Positions 18,001-27,100 are shown, numbered from the stretch's first letter. The stretch: 64,000 nt of DNA from Ruminococcus sp. HUN007 (GCF_000712055.1 NZ_JOOA01000001.1:310001-374000); one strand, 5' to 3'. Made by a program: numbers and translations. Notes: generated from the letters alone by a model not told the origin.

Positions 18001-19419
18001 CGGATTTACAAATATATCGAATTCGTCGATTATCTGGAGATCCTTCACCCTGACTGCGCCTATTTCAATGAGACGGTCGCTTCTGGAACTCAGTCCGGTA
18101 GTCTCTACGTCAAATATGATTATCTCATCGTTGATACTGCGGTCATCGTCTTTATTGAGTATTCTCGGAATGTCGATATCATTTACAACATAGGCCTCAC
18201 AGCCGTAGATTATCTTGAAATCATCCTTGAAACCGGCTACGGTATTCATTGCTTCAGGGAAAGCCTGTACGTTACCGTGATCAGTTATGGCAACAGCAGG
18301 ATGTCCCCAGTCATGAGCACGCTTTACAAGCAGTTCAGCCGGTGTGACAGCATCCATTGAAGACATGGATGTATGCATGTGAAGTTCAACACGCTTGACT
18401 TCAGCCTTATCCTTTCTCATTACGCGCTTTGCAGTAATGATCGAATCAGCCATAATTGTGATATCCTTGGCAAAGTTGTCAAAATCGATGCGTCCGTTGA
18501 CAACAAGACTTGTTCCCTTCTTAACCGTGTCAAGTCCCGATGAGGATATTTTGTCATTCTTTTCAAACACCTTGACAAGGAGTGAACCTGTATAGTCGGT
18601 TACCGTAAAAGTGAATACTGTTCTGTCGCCTTTGATTTCCTTGCTTTCAAGCTCGAAAACGTCGCCCCAGACAGTGACTTTGGTGCCAAGTGTCTTTATG
18701 GCTTCACGTATCGGCATAGCCGGATCTCTTATTTCACGGCCTCTTATGAGTTTTCCGAGACCGTCTTCAAAATCAGCACCAAGTCCGAGTCCGCCGAGCT
18801 GTACTTCACGGAACGATGCCGGTTTAGCAGCGTCCTTGGATCCTCCTACGGAAGGAGCTGGCGAAGGACTTGCTGCAAACTGTCCGGAATGATCAGGCAG
18901 TGAAGCAAGTGTTTCCCCGATCAGCTGATCATGATGTTCCTTTGTTACTTCAAGTTCACCGGTGAGCTTTACCTTATAGTCAAGATCAAACTCTTCCTTT
19001 ATAAGAGCGGACATCTCACGGGTGAAATGTGATTTTTCGAGAAGTTCCGCACCGCCGTGCTTAAGATCAATAGTGATCGTATCTCCGTCCATGGAAACAT
19101 CACAGTTGTCGAGAAATCCGTTAACTGCCGATATTTTTCTTTTGAGTTTCCATTTAAGTGTCTCAAAATATTCAAGTGTGAAAAGCTCGGAAGGATAACG
19201 GCATACTATGCTCACATTATCCGCCGAAAGGCATTTGCACATATTTCTTTCGAACTTCATTGTACTTTCAGCGTCAATGAGTTCCTCAAATTTCAGATAA
19301 AAGCAGAATGTACGATAATCTGAGGTATATGTGATCCTGAAAAGGCTTCCCTTTGAGATGTTTTCAGGTATTTCAACATTAAAATCTTTCAGAAATTCAA
19401 GTACATTAAATTCGTTCAT
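15073..19419 (-). CDS. polC: DNA polymerase III alpha subunit, PolC type
   Basis: A 1,448-residue replicative polymerase of the gram-positive PolC class. Order of parts: N-terminal domain; OB fold (about 240-330); PHP domain beginning VELHMHTSMSSMDAVTPAEL, interrupted by the DEDD 3'-5' exonuclease with IFDVETTGLSSRSDRLIEIG (about 430-590); a zinc finger with two CPKC pairs (about 910-950); and the polymerase palm with APDIDLNFSGEY. The inserted exonuclease distinguishes PolC from DnaE. It is the last gene of the lipid/isoprenoid operon, 15 bases after ispG, an order common in Clostridia. No frame damage is seen despite its length. Confidence 0.97.
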   Translation of the reverse strand: MNEFNVLEFLKDFNVEIPENISKGSLFRITYTSDYRTFCFYLKFEELIDAESTMKFERNMCKCLSADNVSIVCRYPSELFTLEYFETLKWKLKRKISAVNGFLDNCDVSMDGDTITIDLKHGGAELLEKSHFTREMSALIKEEFDLDYKVKLTGELEVTKEHHDQLIGETLASLPDHSGQFAASPSPAPSVGGSKDAAKPASFREVQLGGLGLGADFEDGLGKLIRGREIRDPAMPIREAIKTLGTKVTVWGDVFELESKEIKGDRTVFTFTVTDYTGSLLVKVFEKNDKISSSGLDTVKKGTSLVVNGRIDFDNFAKDITIMADSIITAKRVMRKDKAEVKRVELHMHTSMSSMDAVTPAELLVKRAHDWGHPAVAITDHGNVQAFPEAMNTVAGFKDDFKIIYGCEAYVVNDIDIPRILNKDDDRSINDEIIIFDVETTGLSSRSDRLIEIGAVRVKDLQIIDEFDIFVNPGRPIPPNITELTGITGAMVENAPDEAEALRQFMEYCGDRPVLVAHNAQFDTSFINECAKRNGISFEYKFIDTLYLCRAVLKDLAKHKLDTVAKHLKLGKFEHHRAADDARILAKIYIKIIENIKNENNIKVLSDLNSNIEKIDVKKLKSYHQIILVKNQLGLKNLYKMVSYGHLDYFYKKPLMPKSVLEKHREGLIFGSACEAGELFQALVENQPHEKVVELAKFYDYLEIQPHANNAFMLRSGTAKSEEELIDYNKKIVALGEELGLPVVATCDVHFMDKEDDIFRKVLQTGNGFKDNDQPPLFLRTTDEMLGEFTYLGEEKAYEVVVKNTNLIADMIEEVRPIPKGTYTPTIDGAEEDLVRITHDKAHEIYGDPLPEIVEKRLDRELSSIIKHGFAVLYIIAQKLVWNSVEHGYQVGSRGSVGSSFVASMAGISEVNPLCPHYICPKCKYSEFDTSGTYGSGFDLPQKFCPKCGTDMLREGHDIPFETFLGFDGDKAPDIDLNFSGEYQSSAHRYTEQLFGRDNVFKAGTISTVAEKTAFGYAKGYCQDMGLEVNTAEILRLAKGCTGVKKTTGQHPGGMVVVPNDYEVYDFTPVQHPADSADSDVITTHFDFHSLHDTILKLDELGHVVPTLYKHLEDMTGMLIKDVPTSDPDVIRMITDASVLGVDGEDIFCPTGSLGIPEMGTGFTIQMLMDSRPTKFSDFLQVSGLSHGTDVWLGNAKDLIDSGTCTISDVIGTRDSIMTYLLYKGVEPKQAFQIMEDTRKGKAPKTFTPERIQMLRDHDVPEWYIESCLKIKYMFPKAHAAAYVIAAIKLAWFKLHMPLEFYATYFTVRGTDFDATTAVLGREAVHDKIIALREMGNERSAKESATLDTLYIINEMLVRGFSFLPLDLYKSHAYKFLIEDGKIRIPFSSIPGIGGSAANNLYKAAQERNFISIEEFQANSGASKSVIELFEKMGTFGDLPKSSQMTLF

Positions 19420-19434
19420 CCGGCTTCTCCGTTC

Positions 19435-20472
19435 TTATAGTTTTTCAATTTCTTTTAAAAGTTCCTCAACGATGCTGTCCTCAGGGATCTTCCTCAGGAT
19501 CTCACCTTTTCTGAACATAACTGCGCATCCGTCTCCACCAGCAATTCCGATATCGGCTTCCTTTGCTTCACCCGGGCCGTTGACAACGCATCCCATTACA
19601 GCAACCTTTATGTTCTTTTTAACACCGGCAAGAGCTTCCTCAACTTCACCGGCAACCTTGATAAGATCGATCCTTGTTCTTCCGCATGTCGGACAGGACA
19701 CGAACTCAACTCCGTCAGTAAGACCAAGTCCTTTCAGAATATCGCGCGCAGCGTAAACTTCCCTTACAGGATCACCGGTAAGGGATACTCTGATCGTTTC
19801 TCCTATTCCGTCAGCCAGCAGTGAACCGATTCCGATAGAGGACTTGATTATTCCCATACGTTCAGTACCCGCCTCGGTAACTCCTAAATGAAGAGGATAA
19901 TCCGCTGTTTCGCTCATTTTTCTGTATGCTGCGATCATATTTTTTACATTTGAGGACTTGATGGATATAACAATGTCATCAAAATCATATCGGTTAAGCA
20001 GCTTTACATGATTCATTGCACTTTCCACGAGTGCATCAGGTGTAGGTCCGCCGTATTTTGCAAGTACTTCTTTTTCAACCGAACCGGAGTTCACGCCGAT
20101 TCTTATCGGTATTCCCCTGTTTGCACATGCATCCGCAACAGCTTTTACCCTGTCCATTCCGCCGATGTTGCCGGGATTGATCCTTATCTTGTCTATCCCT
20201 GCTTCCGCCGCCATCAGTGCAAGACGGTAATCAAAATGGATGTCTGCAACAAGCGGAATATTTACAGCTTCCTTAATTGCAGGAATAAGTGCTACTGCAT
20301 TTTTGTCAGGGATAGCAGCACGTATGATCTCGCATCCTGCCTTCTCAAGTTCAACTGCCTGTTTTACGCTTCCTTCTATATCATCAGAACTGACATTGAG
20401 CATGGACTGTATGTATATGTGGCCGTCGCCGAATGTCAGGTCACCAAGCTTTACCTTTTTTACATTTCTCAT
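19435..20472 (-). CDS. ispG: 4-hydroxy-3-methylbut-2-en-1-yl diphosphate synthase
   Basis: About 345 residues. It catalyses the reductive step from MEcPP to HMBPP in the non-mevalonate isoprenoid pathway. A TIM barrel (ADIHFDYRLALMAAEAGIDK, RINPGN) is followed by the iron-sulfur domain with CPTCGRTR and CVVNGPGEAKEADIG, carrying the [4Fe-4S] cysteines. The open frame extends 23 codons upstream into rseP, but ATG 20472 has a strong CCGGAGG site and matches the family N-terminus (MRNVKKVKLGD). Dxr of the same pathway is encoded two genes upstream. Confidence 0.95.
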   Translation of the reverse strand: MRNVKKVKLGDLTFGDGHIYIQSMLNVSSDDIEGSVKQAVELEKAGCEIIRAAIPDKNAVALIPAIKEAVNIPLVADIHFDYRLALMAAEAGIDKIRINPGNIGGMDRVKAVADACANRGIPIRIGVNSGSVEKEVLAKYGGPTPDALVESAMNHVKLLNRYDFDDIVISIKSSNVKNMIAAYRKMSETADYPLHLGVTEAGTERMGIIKSSIGIGSLLADGIGETIRVSLTGDPVREVYAARDILKGLGLTDGVEFVSCPTCGRTRIDLIKVAGEVEEALAGVKKNIKVAVMGCVVNGPGEAKEADIGIAGGDGCAVMFRKGEILRKIPEDSIVEELLKEIEKL

Positions 20473-20530
20473 GTGAAATACCTCCGGAATTTTAAATACT
20501 GACTCATTGATCTGCCAGGTAAATTTCCTG

Positions 20531-21652
20531 TCACTTTGCAAATATCTTTGAGATGTCTCCTACTGTTATGATTACCATGAGAACCATCAGGCAGGCAATG
20601 CCTACAAAGTGGACCATGCCTTCCTTTTCAGGCGGTACAGGTTTTCTTCTGATACCTTCAATAATAAGAAATACCATTCTGCCGCCGTCAAGTGCAGGAA
20701 GAGGGAGAAGATTGAATATACCCAGATTTACCGATATCATCATAATAAGTGACATAAGGCTTTCAAGTCCGTATGCTCTTACTGTTCCTATGGCAGAAAC
20801 TATACCAACCGGACCTGAAAGATCGTTTAATCCGTACTGACCTCTTACAAGATCAATAAACGATATCCAGATAAGTCTTGCGGTACTGAGGGTATCTCTG
20901 AATCCGTAACTTATAACACTGAAGAAGTTTCTGTTTTCGACTCTGCAGACTCTGAAATCAACGTTCGTCTCAGCTTCCTTCAGTTCCTCATCACCGTCAT
21001 ACTCTTCCCTTGTATCAAATGTCACATAGTGTTCATATGGTATTTCTTCGGTCGGAGCTTCAATATAGTAAAAATATTTTCTGTAGAATTTTACATTATC
21101 AAGGGCTACTTTTTTTCCGTCACGCTTTACAACAAGGTCAAAAACTCCGTCCCTGCTGTTTGCAAATTTATAGTTTATATCACTGGTCGTAAAGATGTGC
21201 ATGCCATCCATACTCAGAATTTCGTCCCCGACCATAAGACCGGTCTGCGAGCTTTCAGCACCCGGATAGAACTCACGTACAGTATTGGTTTTGATTACAT
21301 CTGAAATGAACCCTGCTGTAAATGCAGCAATGAGAAATCCGAGAATCAGATTCATCACAGGACCTGCAACAACAACTGCCATTCTGTGTCTGACCGGCTT
21401 CTTTCTGAAAGCACGGCAGTCATCACTGTCGTCATCCTCGCCTTCCATTGCACAGAATCCGCCTACAGGAAACAGTCTGAGAGAATATTCAGTCTCACCT
21501 TTAACGAACCGGAAAATACTCGGTCCCATTCCTATGGCAAATTTGTTTACCTTAATGCCGCACAACTTTGCAACGGCGAAATGTCCGAATTCATGAAAAG
21601 CTACTAAGAAGCTGAACATGAGCAGGGCAATAAGTATGTTGATAATATTCAT
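20531..21652 (-). CDS. rseP: RIP metalloprotease RseP (site-2 protease family)
   Basis: A 373-residue membrane protease. The first helix carries the zinc motif HEFGHF (about residue 21), a PDZ domain lies at ~120-200, and the last membrane part holds LLPLPALDGGR, which supplies the third zinc ligand. It cuts membrane-spanning segments of anti-sigma factors or signal peptides. Its place between dxr and ispG follows the conserved order of this operon. The protein is intact and of normal length. Confidence 0.94.
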   Translation of the reverse strand: MNIINILIALLMFSFLVAFHEFGHFAVAKLCGIKVNKFAIGMGPSIFRFVKGETEYSLRLFPVGGFCAMEGEDDDSDDCRAFRKKPVRHRMAVVVAGPVMNLILGFLIAAFTAGFISDVIKTNTVREFYPGAESSQTGLMVGDEILSMDGMHIFTTSDINYKFANSRDGVFDLVVKRDGKKVALDNVKFYRKYFYYIEAPTEEIPYEHYVTFDTREEYDGDEELKEAETNVDFRVCRVENRNFFSVISYGFRDTLSTARLIWISFIDLVRGQYGLNDLSGPVGIVSAIGTVRAYGLESLMSLIMMISVNLGIFNLLPLPALDGGRMVFLIIEGIRRKPVPPEKEGMVHFVGIACLMVLMVIITVGDISKIFAK

Positions 21653-21669
21653 TTCATTCCTCTATTTCT

Positions 21670-22812
21670 TTATTCCACAGAATTTCTTACGTATTCTCTT
21701 GCGGCTGTATCAGCTGCGATCACGTCTTCATAGTTATTTATTTCTTTAAATCTGAAATGCTCATAAGCACTTCTTACAAGTTCTCCTATCTGAAGGAAAC
21801 GGATCTTTCCGTTAAGGAAAAGACTCACAGCAACTTCGTTTGCAGCATTTACTATACACGGATAAGTTCCGCCCTTTGTTATTGCTTCAATACAGAGAGC
21901 AAGGCAGTCAAATGTTTCAAGGTCCGGCTTTTCAAATGTAAGTGTACCGTAGTCAGTAAGCGAAAGCGGCTTTGTCGGGCATTCTTTTCTCTCAGGATAA
22001 AGAAGTGCGTACTGTATCGGTATTCTCATATCAGGAACTCCCATCTGACCGATAACTGAAAAGTCTTCGAACTGTACAGCTGAGTGAAGCACGCTTTGTC
22101 TGTGAACAACTACCTCAATCTGATCCGGTTCAAGGTCGAACAGCCATTTTGCTTCAATGAATTCAAAGCCCTTGTTCATAAGTGTACTTGAATCGATGGT
22201 AATTTTATTACCCATGCTCCAGTTAGGATGATTGAGCGCTTCAGCTACTGTGACGTTCTCAAGGTCAGCCTTTTTCTTTCCGAAGAAAGGACCGCCTGAA
22301 GCTGTAAGGATGATCTTGCTTATACGGTTCATGCTGTTGCCCTGAAGGCACTGAAAAATAGCCGAATGTTCGGAATCAACAGGATAGATCTTTACTCCCT
22401 TTTCAGCAGCTGCATCCATAACTATTCTTCCGCCGGCAACAAGAGTTTCCTTGTTTGCCAGAGCGATGTCCTTGCCGTTTTCTATAGCTGTGAGTGTCGG
22501 CAGAAGTCCTACCATTCCGACAACGGAATTGAGTAAAATGTCATTTCCTTTGTCAGCGGCGATCTCACAGAGACCGTCCATGCCGCAGAGGACTTTTATG
22601 TTCGTGTCGGCAAGTTCCGATTTCAGAGCGCTGTAGTATTTGTCATCAAAGATACATACCATCTCAGGTGAAAACTCTCTTGCCTGTTCAGCGAGTTTTG
22701 CATAGTTGCTGTTCGCAGCAAGAGCCTGAATATCAAGTCCGTGCTTACGGGCCACATCCATGGACTGAAGTCCGATGGAACCGGTAGAACCTAACACAGA
22801 TACCCTTTTCAT
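21670..22812 (-). CDS. dxr: 1-deoxy-D-xylulose 5-phosphate reductoisomerase
   Basis: About 380 residues. The first committed enzyme of the MEP isoprenoid route, converting DXP to MEP with NADPH and a divalent metal. Visible are the NADPH fold (SVLGSTGSIGLQ), ALANKETLVAGG, PVDSEHSAIFQCL and the flexible-loop and metal residues near NHPNWSMGNKITIDSSTLMNKG. The frame could begin at TTG 22827, but ATG 22812 sits seven bases after GGAGG and fits the family start (MKRVSVLG). It lies 18 bases before rseP. Confidence 0.96.
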   Translation of the reverse strand: MKRVSVLGSTGSIGLQSMDVARKHGLDIQALAANSNYAKLAEQAREFSPEMVCIFDDKYYSALKSELADTNIKVLCGMDGLCEIAADKGNDILLNSVVGMVGLLPTLTAIENGKDIALANKETLVAGGRIVMDAAAEKGVKIYPVDSEHSAIFQCLQGNSMNRISKIILTASGGPFFGKKKADLENVTVAEALNHPNWSMGNKITIDSSTLMNKGFEFIEAKWLFDLEPDQIEVVVHRQSVLHSAVQFEDFSVIGQMGVPDMRIPIQYALLYPERKECPTKPLSLTDYGTLTFEKPDLETFDCLALCIEAITKGGTYPCIVNAANEVAVSLFLNGKIRFLQIGELVRSAYEHFRFKEINNYEDVIAADTAAREYVRNSVE

Positions 22813-22920
22813 TATCAATTCCTCCAAAATCTAAATAGAAAATTCAAAGGCTAACAATTTTTGTTGTTAGCCCTCGTAATATGTCATAATAATGCCCGGA
22901 TAAAGTCTGTACAGAAAGTA

Positions 22921-23742
22921 TCAGACATACATATCCATAACTGATAAATACGCATACATAAACGGAGCAACAAAGAGGACGCTGTCAAAACGATCCATAA
23001 ATCCGCCGTGTCCCGGCATTATTTTTCCGTAATCCTTGATACCGCACTGACGCTTGATAAGTGAAGCTGTAAGATCACCAAGAGTACCAAGCCCGGCACA
23101 TATCATGCCGAGGAAAAATGAAACAAAATAGTTCACTCCGCATTCCTTTGCAAAAAAGGAAACGTATACCAAATTAAAAATTACAAAGAACAAACCGTCA
23201 AAAATGACACCACCGATAAATCCTTCAACGGTCTTTTTAGGGCTTATCTCGGGACAGAGTTTGTGCTTTCCGAGAAATGTACCGGTAAAATAAGCTGCAG
23301 AATCAGCTGTCCATGCCCCGCACAGAGTAAGAAGCAAGAGAACCTTACCGTGTTTTTCCGTCAAAACATTGAGCTTGCACAGACTTGCCATGGAAAGGCT
23401 CAGAAGAAGAGGTACCATGACTGCAAATGAAAGCTTTTCGAAGCTCATTTTTTTGTAGTAAAGCAGGTAGGAAGCAAACAGAGCCATTATCACTGCAGTT
23501 GTGACCAGCAGTATTATATGTTCACTTCCGTACAGAACCAGAAAAGGATAAACTCCTGAAAAAGCAAGAGCAATGGCTGTCATAAATTTGTTTTCATGAC
23601 AGCCGGCCGCCCTGTAGAGCTCATACACACCAAGCATGGAAAGAAGAGCAACAGCAGCAGGCAGCGCGGCTGTATCAGCAAAAATTATAACCGTTATTCC
23701 GATGGCAGCAGCAACAACTGCTGAAATTATTCTTGTAAGCAA
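22921..23742 (-). CDS. cdsA: Phosphatidate cytidylyltransferase
   Basis: A 273-residue integral membrane enzyme that makes CDP-diacylglycerol from phosphatidic acid and CTP. About seven or eight hydrophobic helices are visible. The family signature is complete near the C-terminus: SLIKRQCGIKDYGK then MPGHGGFMDRFDS. The start codon is TTG at 23742, about eight bases after a CGGAGGTG site; no ATG is better placed. It follows uppS with a three-base gap. The 108 bases downstream, before dxr, contain a short inverted repeat (GGGCTAACAAcaaaaatTGTTAGCC) that may moderate read-through. Confidence 0.95.
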   Translation of the reverse strand: MLTRIISAVVAAAIGITVIIFADTAALPAAVALLSMLGVYELYRAAGCHENKFMTAIALAFSGVYPFLVLYGSEHIILLVTTAVIMALFASYLLYYKKMSFEKLSFAVMVPLLLSLSMASLCKLNVLTEKHGKVLLLLTLCGAWTADSAAYFTGTFLGKHKLCPEISPKKTVEGFIGGVIFDGLFFVIFNLVYVSFFAKECGVNYFVSFFLGMICAGLGTLGDLTASLIKRQCGIKDYGKIMPGHGGFMDRFDSVLFVAPFMYAYLSVMDMYV

Positions 23743-23745
23743 TGA

Positions 23746-24477
23746 TCAGACACCTCCGAAGCGTCTCTGCCTGCCGGCATATGCCCATAGCGCTTTATCC
23801 AGTTCCTCAGGCAGGAAATCCGGCCAGAGAACATCTGAGAAATAAAGTTCAGCGTAGGCGCACTGCCAGATAAGGAAGTTGGATGTACGTAATTCACCGC
23901 TTGGTCTGATCAGAAGATCGACGTCAGGAATACCTTTTGTATACAGATTGTCCGCAACCGTCTGTTCAGTAATATCATCAATACTGAGTTCGCCTTTCTG
24001 TACGCTGGCAGCGATCTTCTTTGCAGCATTTCTGATCTCATCACGTCCGCCGTAATTAAGCGCAACGATCATAGTCATCTTGTCAAAGTCTTTTGTATCA
24101 TTCTCTACCTTGTTCATAAGTTCGACCAGTTCAGGTGCGAATGCACTGCGGTCACCTATGAAAACCATGCGTACTTCTTCCTTGTAATAGTTCTGTACCT
24201 TTGCAAGATACTGCTTGAAAAGAACCATTAACGCGGAGATCTCTTCGCTTGATCTTTTCCAGTTTTCAGTGGAAAAAGCATAGAATGAAATATATTTGAT
24301 ACCGATGTCACGACAGTAGCGGACTATCTTTTCATAAGTCTTTCCGCCTTCGGCGTGTCCGAATGAACGCGGCATATGACGCTGTTTTGCCCATCTGCCG
24401 TTTCCGTCCATAATAAAACCTATATGTTCAGGCAGGATCTCCGGAAGATCCCTTTTGTTATTATCTTTTGTAGCCAT
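23746..24477 (-). CDS. uppS: Undecaprenyl diphosphate synthase
   Basis: A 243-residue cis-prenyltransferase that makes the C55 lipid carrier for cell-wall synthesis. The catalytic region HIGFIMDGNGRWAKQRHMPR (Asp near residue 25), the SFYAFSTENWKRS segment and the C-terminal pair DLLIRPSGELRTSNFL and ELYFSDVLWPDF are all present. It lies 17 bases after frr and three before cdsA in the conserved operon. Confidence 0.96.
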   Translation of the reverse strand: MATKDNNKRDLPEILPEHIGFIMDGNGRWAKQRHMPRSFGHAEGGKTYEKIVRYCRDIGIKYISFYAFSTENWKRSSEEISALMVLFKQYLAKVQNYYKEEVRMVFIGDRSAFAPELVELMNKVENDTKDFDKMTMIVALNYGGRDEIRNAAKKIAASVQKGELSIDDITEQTVADNLYTKGIPDVDLLIRPSGELRTSNFLIWQCAYAELYFSDVLWPDFLPEELDKALWAYAGRQRRFGGV

Positions 24478-24494
24478 ATTTCTCCTGTTACTGA

Positions 24495-25049
24495 TCAGAT
24501 AGTTGTAACTTCCTTTTCCTTTTCTGCAACCAGACTGTCAATCTCAGCACAGAATTTGTCAACGACTTTCTGAAGATCAGTTTCGCACTGCTTGAGATCA
24601 TCTTCAGTGATTTCTGAATTCTTCTTCATTGTCTTGAATTTATCCATTGTATCACGTCTTACTGAACGAACTGATACCTTGGCTTCTTCACCATACTTCT
24701 TAACTGTCTTGCAGAGTTCCTTACGCTTTTCTTCAGTTGGCTGAGGAACAGTAAGACGGATAGCCTTTCCGTCATTGATAGGTGTGATACCGATATCTGA
24801 AGCAAGAATAGCCTTTTCTATTGATTTAAATGCAGATGCATCGTATGGTGTGATAACGAGTGTACGGCCTTCTGATACCTTGATCTGAGCAAGCTGGCTT
24901 ACAGGAGTCATTGTTCCGTAGTATTCAGCTGAAACTCTGTTGAGCAGATCAGGATTCGCGCGTCCTGCTCTTATAGTTACAAATTCTCTTGAAAGAGAAT
25001 CAATTGTCTTCTGCATTTTTTCCTTAGCTGCATTTATTGTATCTTTCAT
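24495..25049 (-). CDS. frr: Ribosome recycling factor
   Basis: A 184-residue protein of standard length. It has the N-terminal FVTIRAGRANPDLL and VSRVSAEYYG-like (RVSAEYYGTMTPVSQLAQI) segments and the C-terminal three-helix bundle with KDxxK-type charged repeats. With EF-G it splits the ribosome after termination. An AAGAGGAG site precedes ATG 25049. The gap to pyrH (125 bases) is unusually long because repeat copy A is inserted there. Confidence 0.96.
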   Translation of the reverse strand: MKDTINAAKEKMQKTIDSLSREFVTIRAGRANPDLLNRVSAEYYGTMTPVSQLAQIKVSEGRTLVITPYDASAFKSIEKAILASDIGITPINDGKAIRLTVPQPTEEKRKELCKTVKKYGEEAKVSVRSVRRDTMDKFKTMKKNSEITEDDLKQCETDLQKVVDKFCAEIDSLVAEKEKEVTTI

Positions 25050-25075
25050 ATTTTTCTCCTCTTTTCTATTGATTT

Positions 25076-25157
25076 AAGGAAACACTGATTAAACCGGAAA
25101 TCCGGCTTCGCACCGGAGTCCCACGCTGATTTATGAATAAACCAGCATTTCCTTAAG
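25076..25157 (+). repeat. MITE/REP-like element, copy A (short form)
   Basis: Starts AAGGAAACACTGATTAAAC, has a CGGAAATCCGG arm and ends CCAGCATTTCCTTAAG, forming imperfect terminal inverted repeats (about 13 of 16 bases). Compared with the copies near 27.2 kb and 50.4 kb it lacks about 25 bases of the central hairpin region. It lies between pyrH and frr inside the operon and does not interrupt either gene. Confidence 0.75.
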
Positions 25158-25174
25158 AATAAACAAATGTTTCC

Positions 25175-25883
25175 TTACGCTTCAACTACTGTACCGACAT
25201 TCTTTCCGAGAACAGCATCAACGATGTTGTCCGGTCTGCCGAGATCAAATACGAGTACAGGCATCGTGTTGTCCCTGCACATTGAAGCTGCTGTTGCATC
25301 CATTACACCAAGGTTCTTTTCAAGTACTTCAGTAAATGAAAGTGTGTCATATTTTACAGCGTCATCAAACTTATGAGGATCCTTGTCGTAAACGCCGTCA
25401 ACCATTGTTGCCTTGAATACGATATCACACTTTGTTTCCAATGCTCTGAGAACCGCAGCTGTATCAGTTGAGAAGAACGGATTACCGGTTCCGCAGCCGA
25501 ATATAACTACTTTTCCCTTTTCAAGATGTCTGATTGCCTTGTTTATAATAAGTGGTTCTGCGACTTCAGCCATATTGATAGCTGTCTGAACTCTGACATC
25601 AACACCCAGGCTTCTGAGTGTATCTCCTACTGTAAGTGCATTCATTGCTGTTGCCAGCATACCGATGTGGTCGGCAGTCAGTCTGTCCATATCTCCGCAT
25701 GAACGTCCTCTCCAGAAGTTTCCGCCGCCAACTACGATGCCGATCTGAACTCCTGTATCAGCAGCTTTTTTTTATGCTTCTGCAGATATTTGCAATAACA
25801 TCAAAATCGAGACCTGTCGACTTACTGCCTGCAAGTGCCTCGCCGCTGAGTTTTATAAGTATACGATCATATTTTCTGTCCAT
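25175..25883 (-). pseudogene. pyrH: UMP kinase, broken by a +1 in an A8 run (possible sequence error)
   Basis: UMP kinase makes UDP from UMP and heads this operon. The start at ATG 25883 (GAGGTG site) gives MDRKYDRILIKLSGEAL, the family N-terminus, but the frame stops about 42 codons in. Removing one base from the run of eight T (25766-25773; A8 in the coding strand) restores a full-length 235-residue protein with [33 protein letters not shown] and the [16 protein letters not shown] nucleotide site. As found, only the downstream ORF from ATG 25690 is open. PyrH is usually essential, so a homopolymer sequencing error is likeliest; slippage during transcription is the alternative. Confidence 0.85.
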
Positions 25884-25917
25884 TATGAGCACCTCGCAAA
25901 AATTTCATACTCTATTT

Positions 25918-25946
25918 ATTTTACACTATTATTCTCAATATGTAAA
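25918..25946 (-). promoter_or_regulatory. Promoter of the pyrH-frr-...-polC operon
   Basis: TTTACA (25941-25946), 17 bases, TAAAAT (25918-25923) on the minus strand, 35 bases upstream of the pyrH start. Confidence 0.65.
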
Positions 25947-26009
25947 TAGTTAATAATATTTTTTTATATTCAGCTATAGAGTTTTCATCTGTTTTTTATT
26001 CATTTATCA

Positions 26010-26038
26010 TTGACTTGTAATGGCAGTTGAAGTATAAT
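26010..26038 (+). promoter_or_regulatory. Promoter of the cyclophilin lipoprotein gene
   Basis: TTGACT (26010-26015), 17 bases, TATAAT (26033-26038). It leaves a leader of about 120 bases, in which I see nothing distinctive, before the AAGGAG site of the gene. Confidence 0.8.
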
Positions 26039-26163
26039 AATAATCGTGTGAAAAGCGCACTATAAGTATGCATTGCTTAAGAAACAGATTTTTCTCTCTG
26101 ATTTTCAGCTCATTCTTATAAACTTATAACTGACAGACCCTATTTTACAAGGAGAAGATTTTA

Positions 26164-27054
26164 ATGAACAAAAAAATTACAGCTTTTTTAGCTTCATTCG
26201 CAATGCTTTCTGCTGCCGTTACAGGATGCGGCCCTGCTGAAGGCACTACAACTACTACTGAAAAAGACCCGGTAACAACAGAAGTAACTGCATCAGCTGA
26301 TGCTTCAGAAACTGAAGCCGTTCAGACTGAAGCAGAACCGGAAATTCCTGTATTCGAAACAGTTTCGCCGGTTCCGGCTGCTTCAACTGAGATCACTGAC
26401 AGAAGAGATTTCATTGTTACACTTTATCCTGAATACGCACCGGTTACATGTGAAAACTTCGAAAAGCTTGTTAAGGAAGGTTTTTACAACGGTCTTTCTT
26501 TCCACAGAATAGTAGACGGTTTCATGGCTCAGGGCGGTGATCCAAGCGGCGACGGTACCGGAGGAAGCAAGGATACCATTAAAGGCGAATTTATAAGCAA
26601 TGGTGTTAACAACACGCTCTCTCACACAAGAGGCGTTCTTTCAATGGCAAGGACTCCGGAACCGAACAGCGCATCCAGCCAGTTCTTCATCTGCTATACA
26701 GACTTCTGCTCACAGCTTGACGGAGATTATGCAGCTTTCGGTTCAGTAACGGAAGGCATGGAAGTTGTAGATGCATTCCTCGCTGTACCGCGCGATTATA
26801 ATAACGGCGGCGAATTAGCAGCGCCTTTATCGCCTGTATTGATTAAGGAAGCAGTAATGATTGATCCTGATGAAAGCGGCCACCCGAGAGTTAAAATAAC
26901 AATGAATGATTTTATCAAAGCAGAAAAAAAATCTGATGACGCCTCAGGTGAAGCAGCAGAAACTGAAGAGGCCGCAGCTGATGAAGCTGCACAGAACGAT
27001 GTAACAGAAGCTGAAACAAACGCTGATACTCTCAGCGACGGATCAGAAGAATAA
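26164..27054 (+). CDS. Cyclophilin-type peptidyl-prolyl isomerase lipoprotein
   Basis: A 296-residue extracytoplasmic protein. Its lipoprotein signal ends at AVTGC (Cys near residue 22) and is followed by a Thr/Glu-rich spacer. The cyclophilin domain (about 75-235) has FHRIVDGFMAQGGDPSGDGTGG and GVLSMARTPEPNSASSQFFI, with the catalytic Arg and the Gln/Phe pocket residues. The C-terminal ~45 residues are an acidic Ala/Glu-rich tail. It should speed proline isomerisation in exported proteins at the outer face of the membrane. It has its own promoter and an AAGGAG site. Confidence 0.93.
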   Translation: MNKKITAFLASFAMLSAAVTGCGPAEGTTTTTEKDPVTTEVTASADASETEAVQTEAEPEIPVFETVSPVPAASTEITDRRDFIVTLYPEYAPVTCENFEKLVKEGFYNGLSFHRIVDGFMAQGGDPSGDGTGGSKDTIKGEFISNGVNNTLSHTRGVLSMARTPEPNSASSQFFICYTDFCSQLDGDYAAFGSVTEGMEVVDAFLAVPRDYNNGGELAAPLSPVLIKEAVMIDPDESGHPRVKITMNDFIKAEKKSDDASGEAAETEEAAADEAAQNDVTEAETNADTLSDGSEE

Positions 27055-27100
27055 TCCAGATCATTTTTCTTTTATATCTATTATATTTTTATATTTTCAG

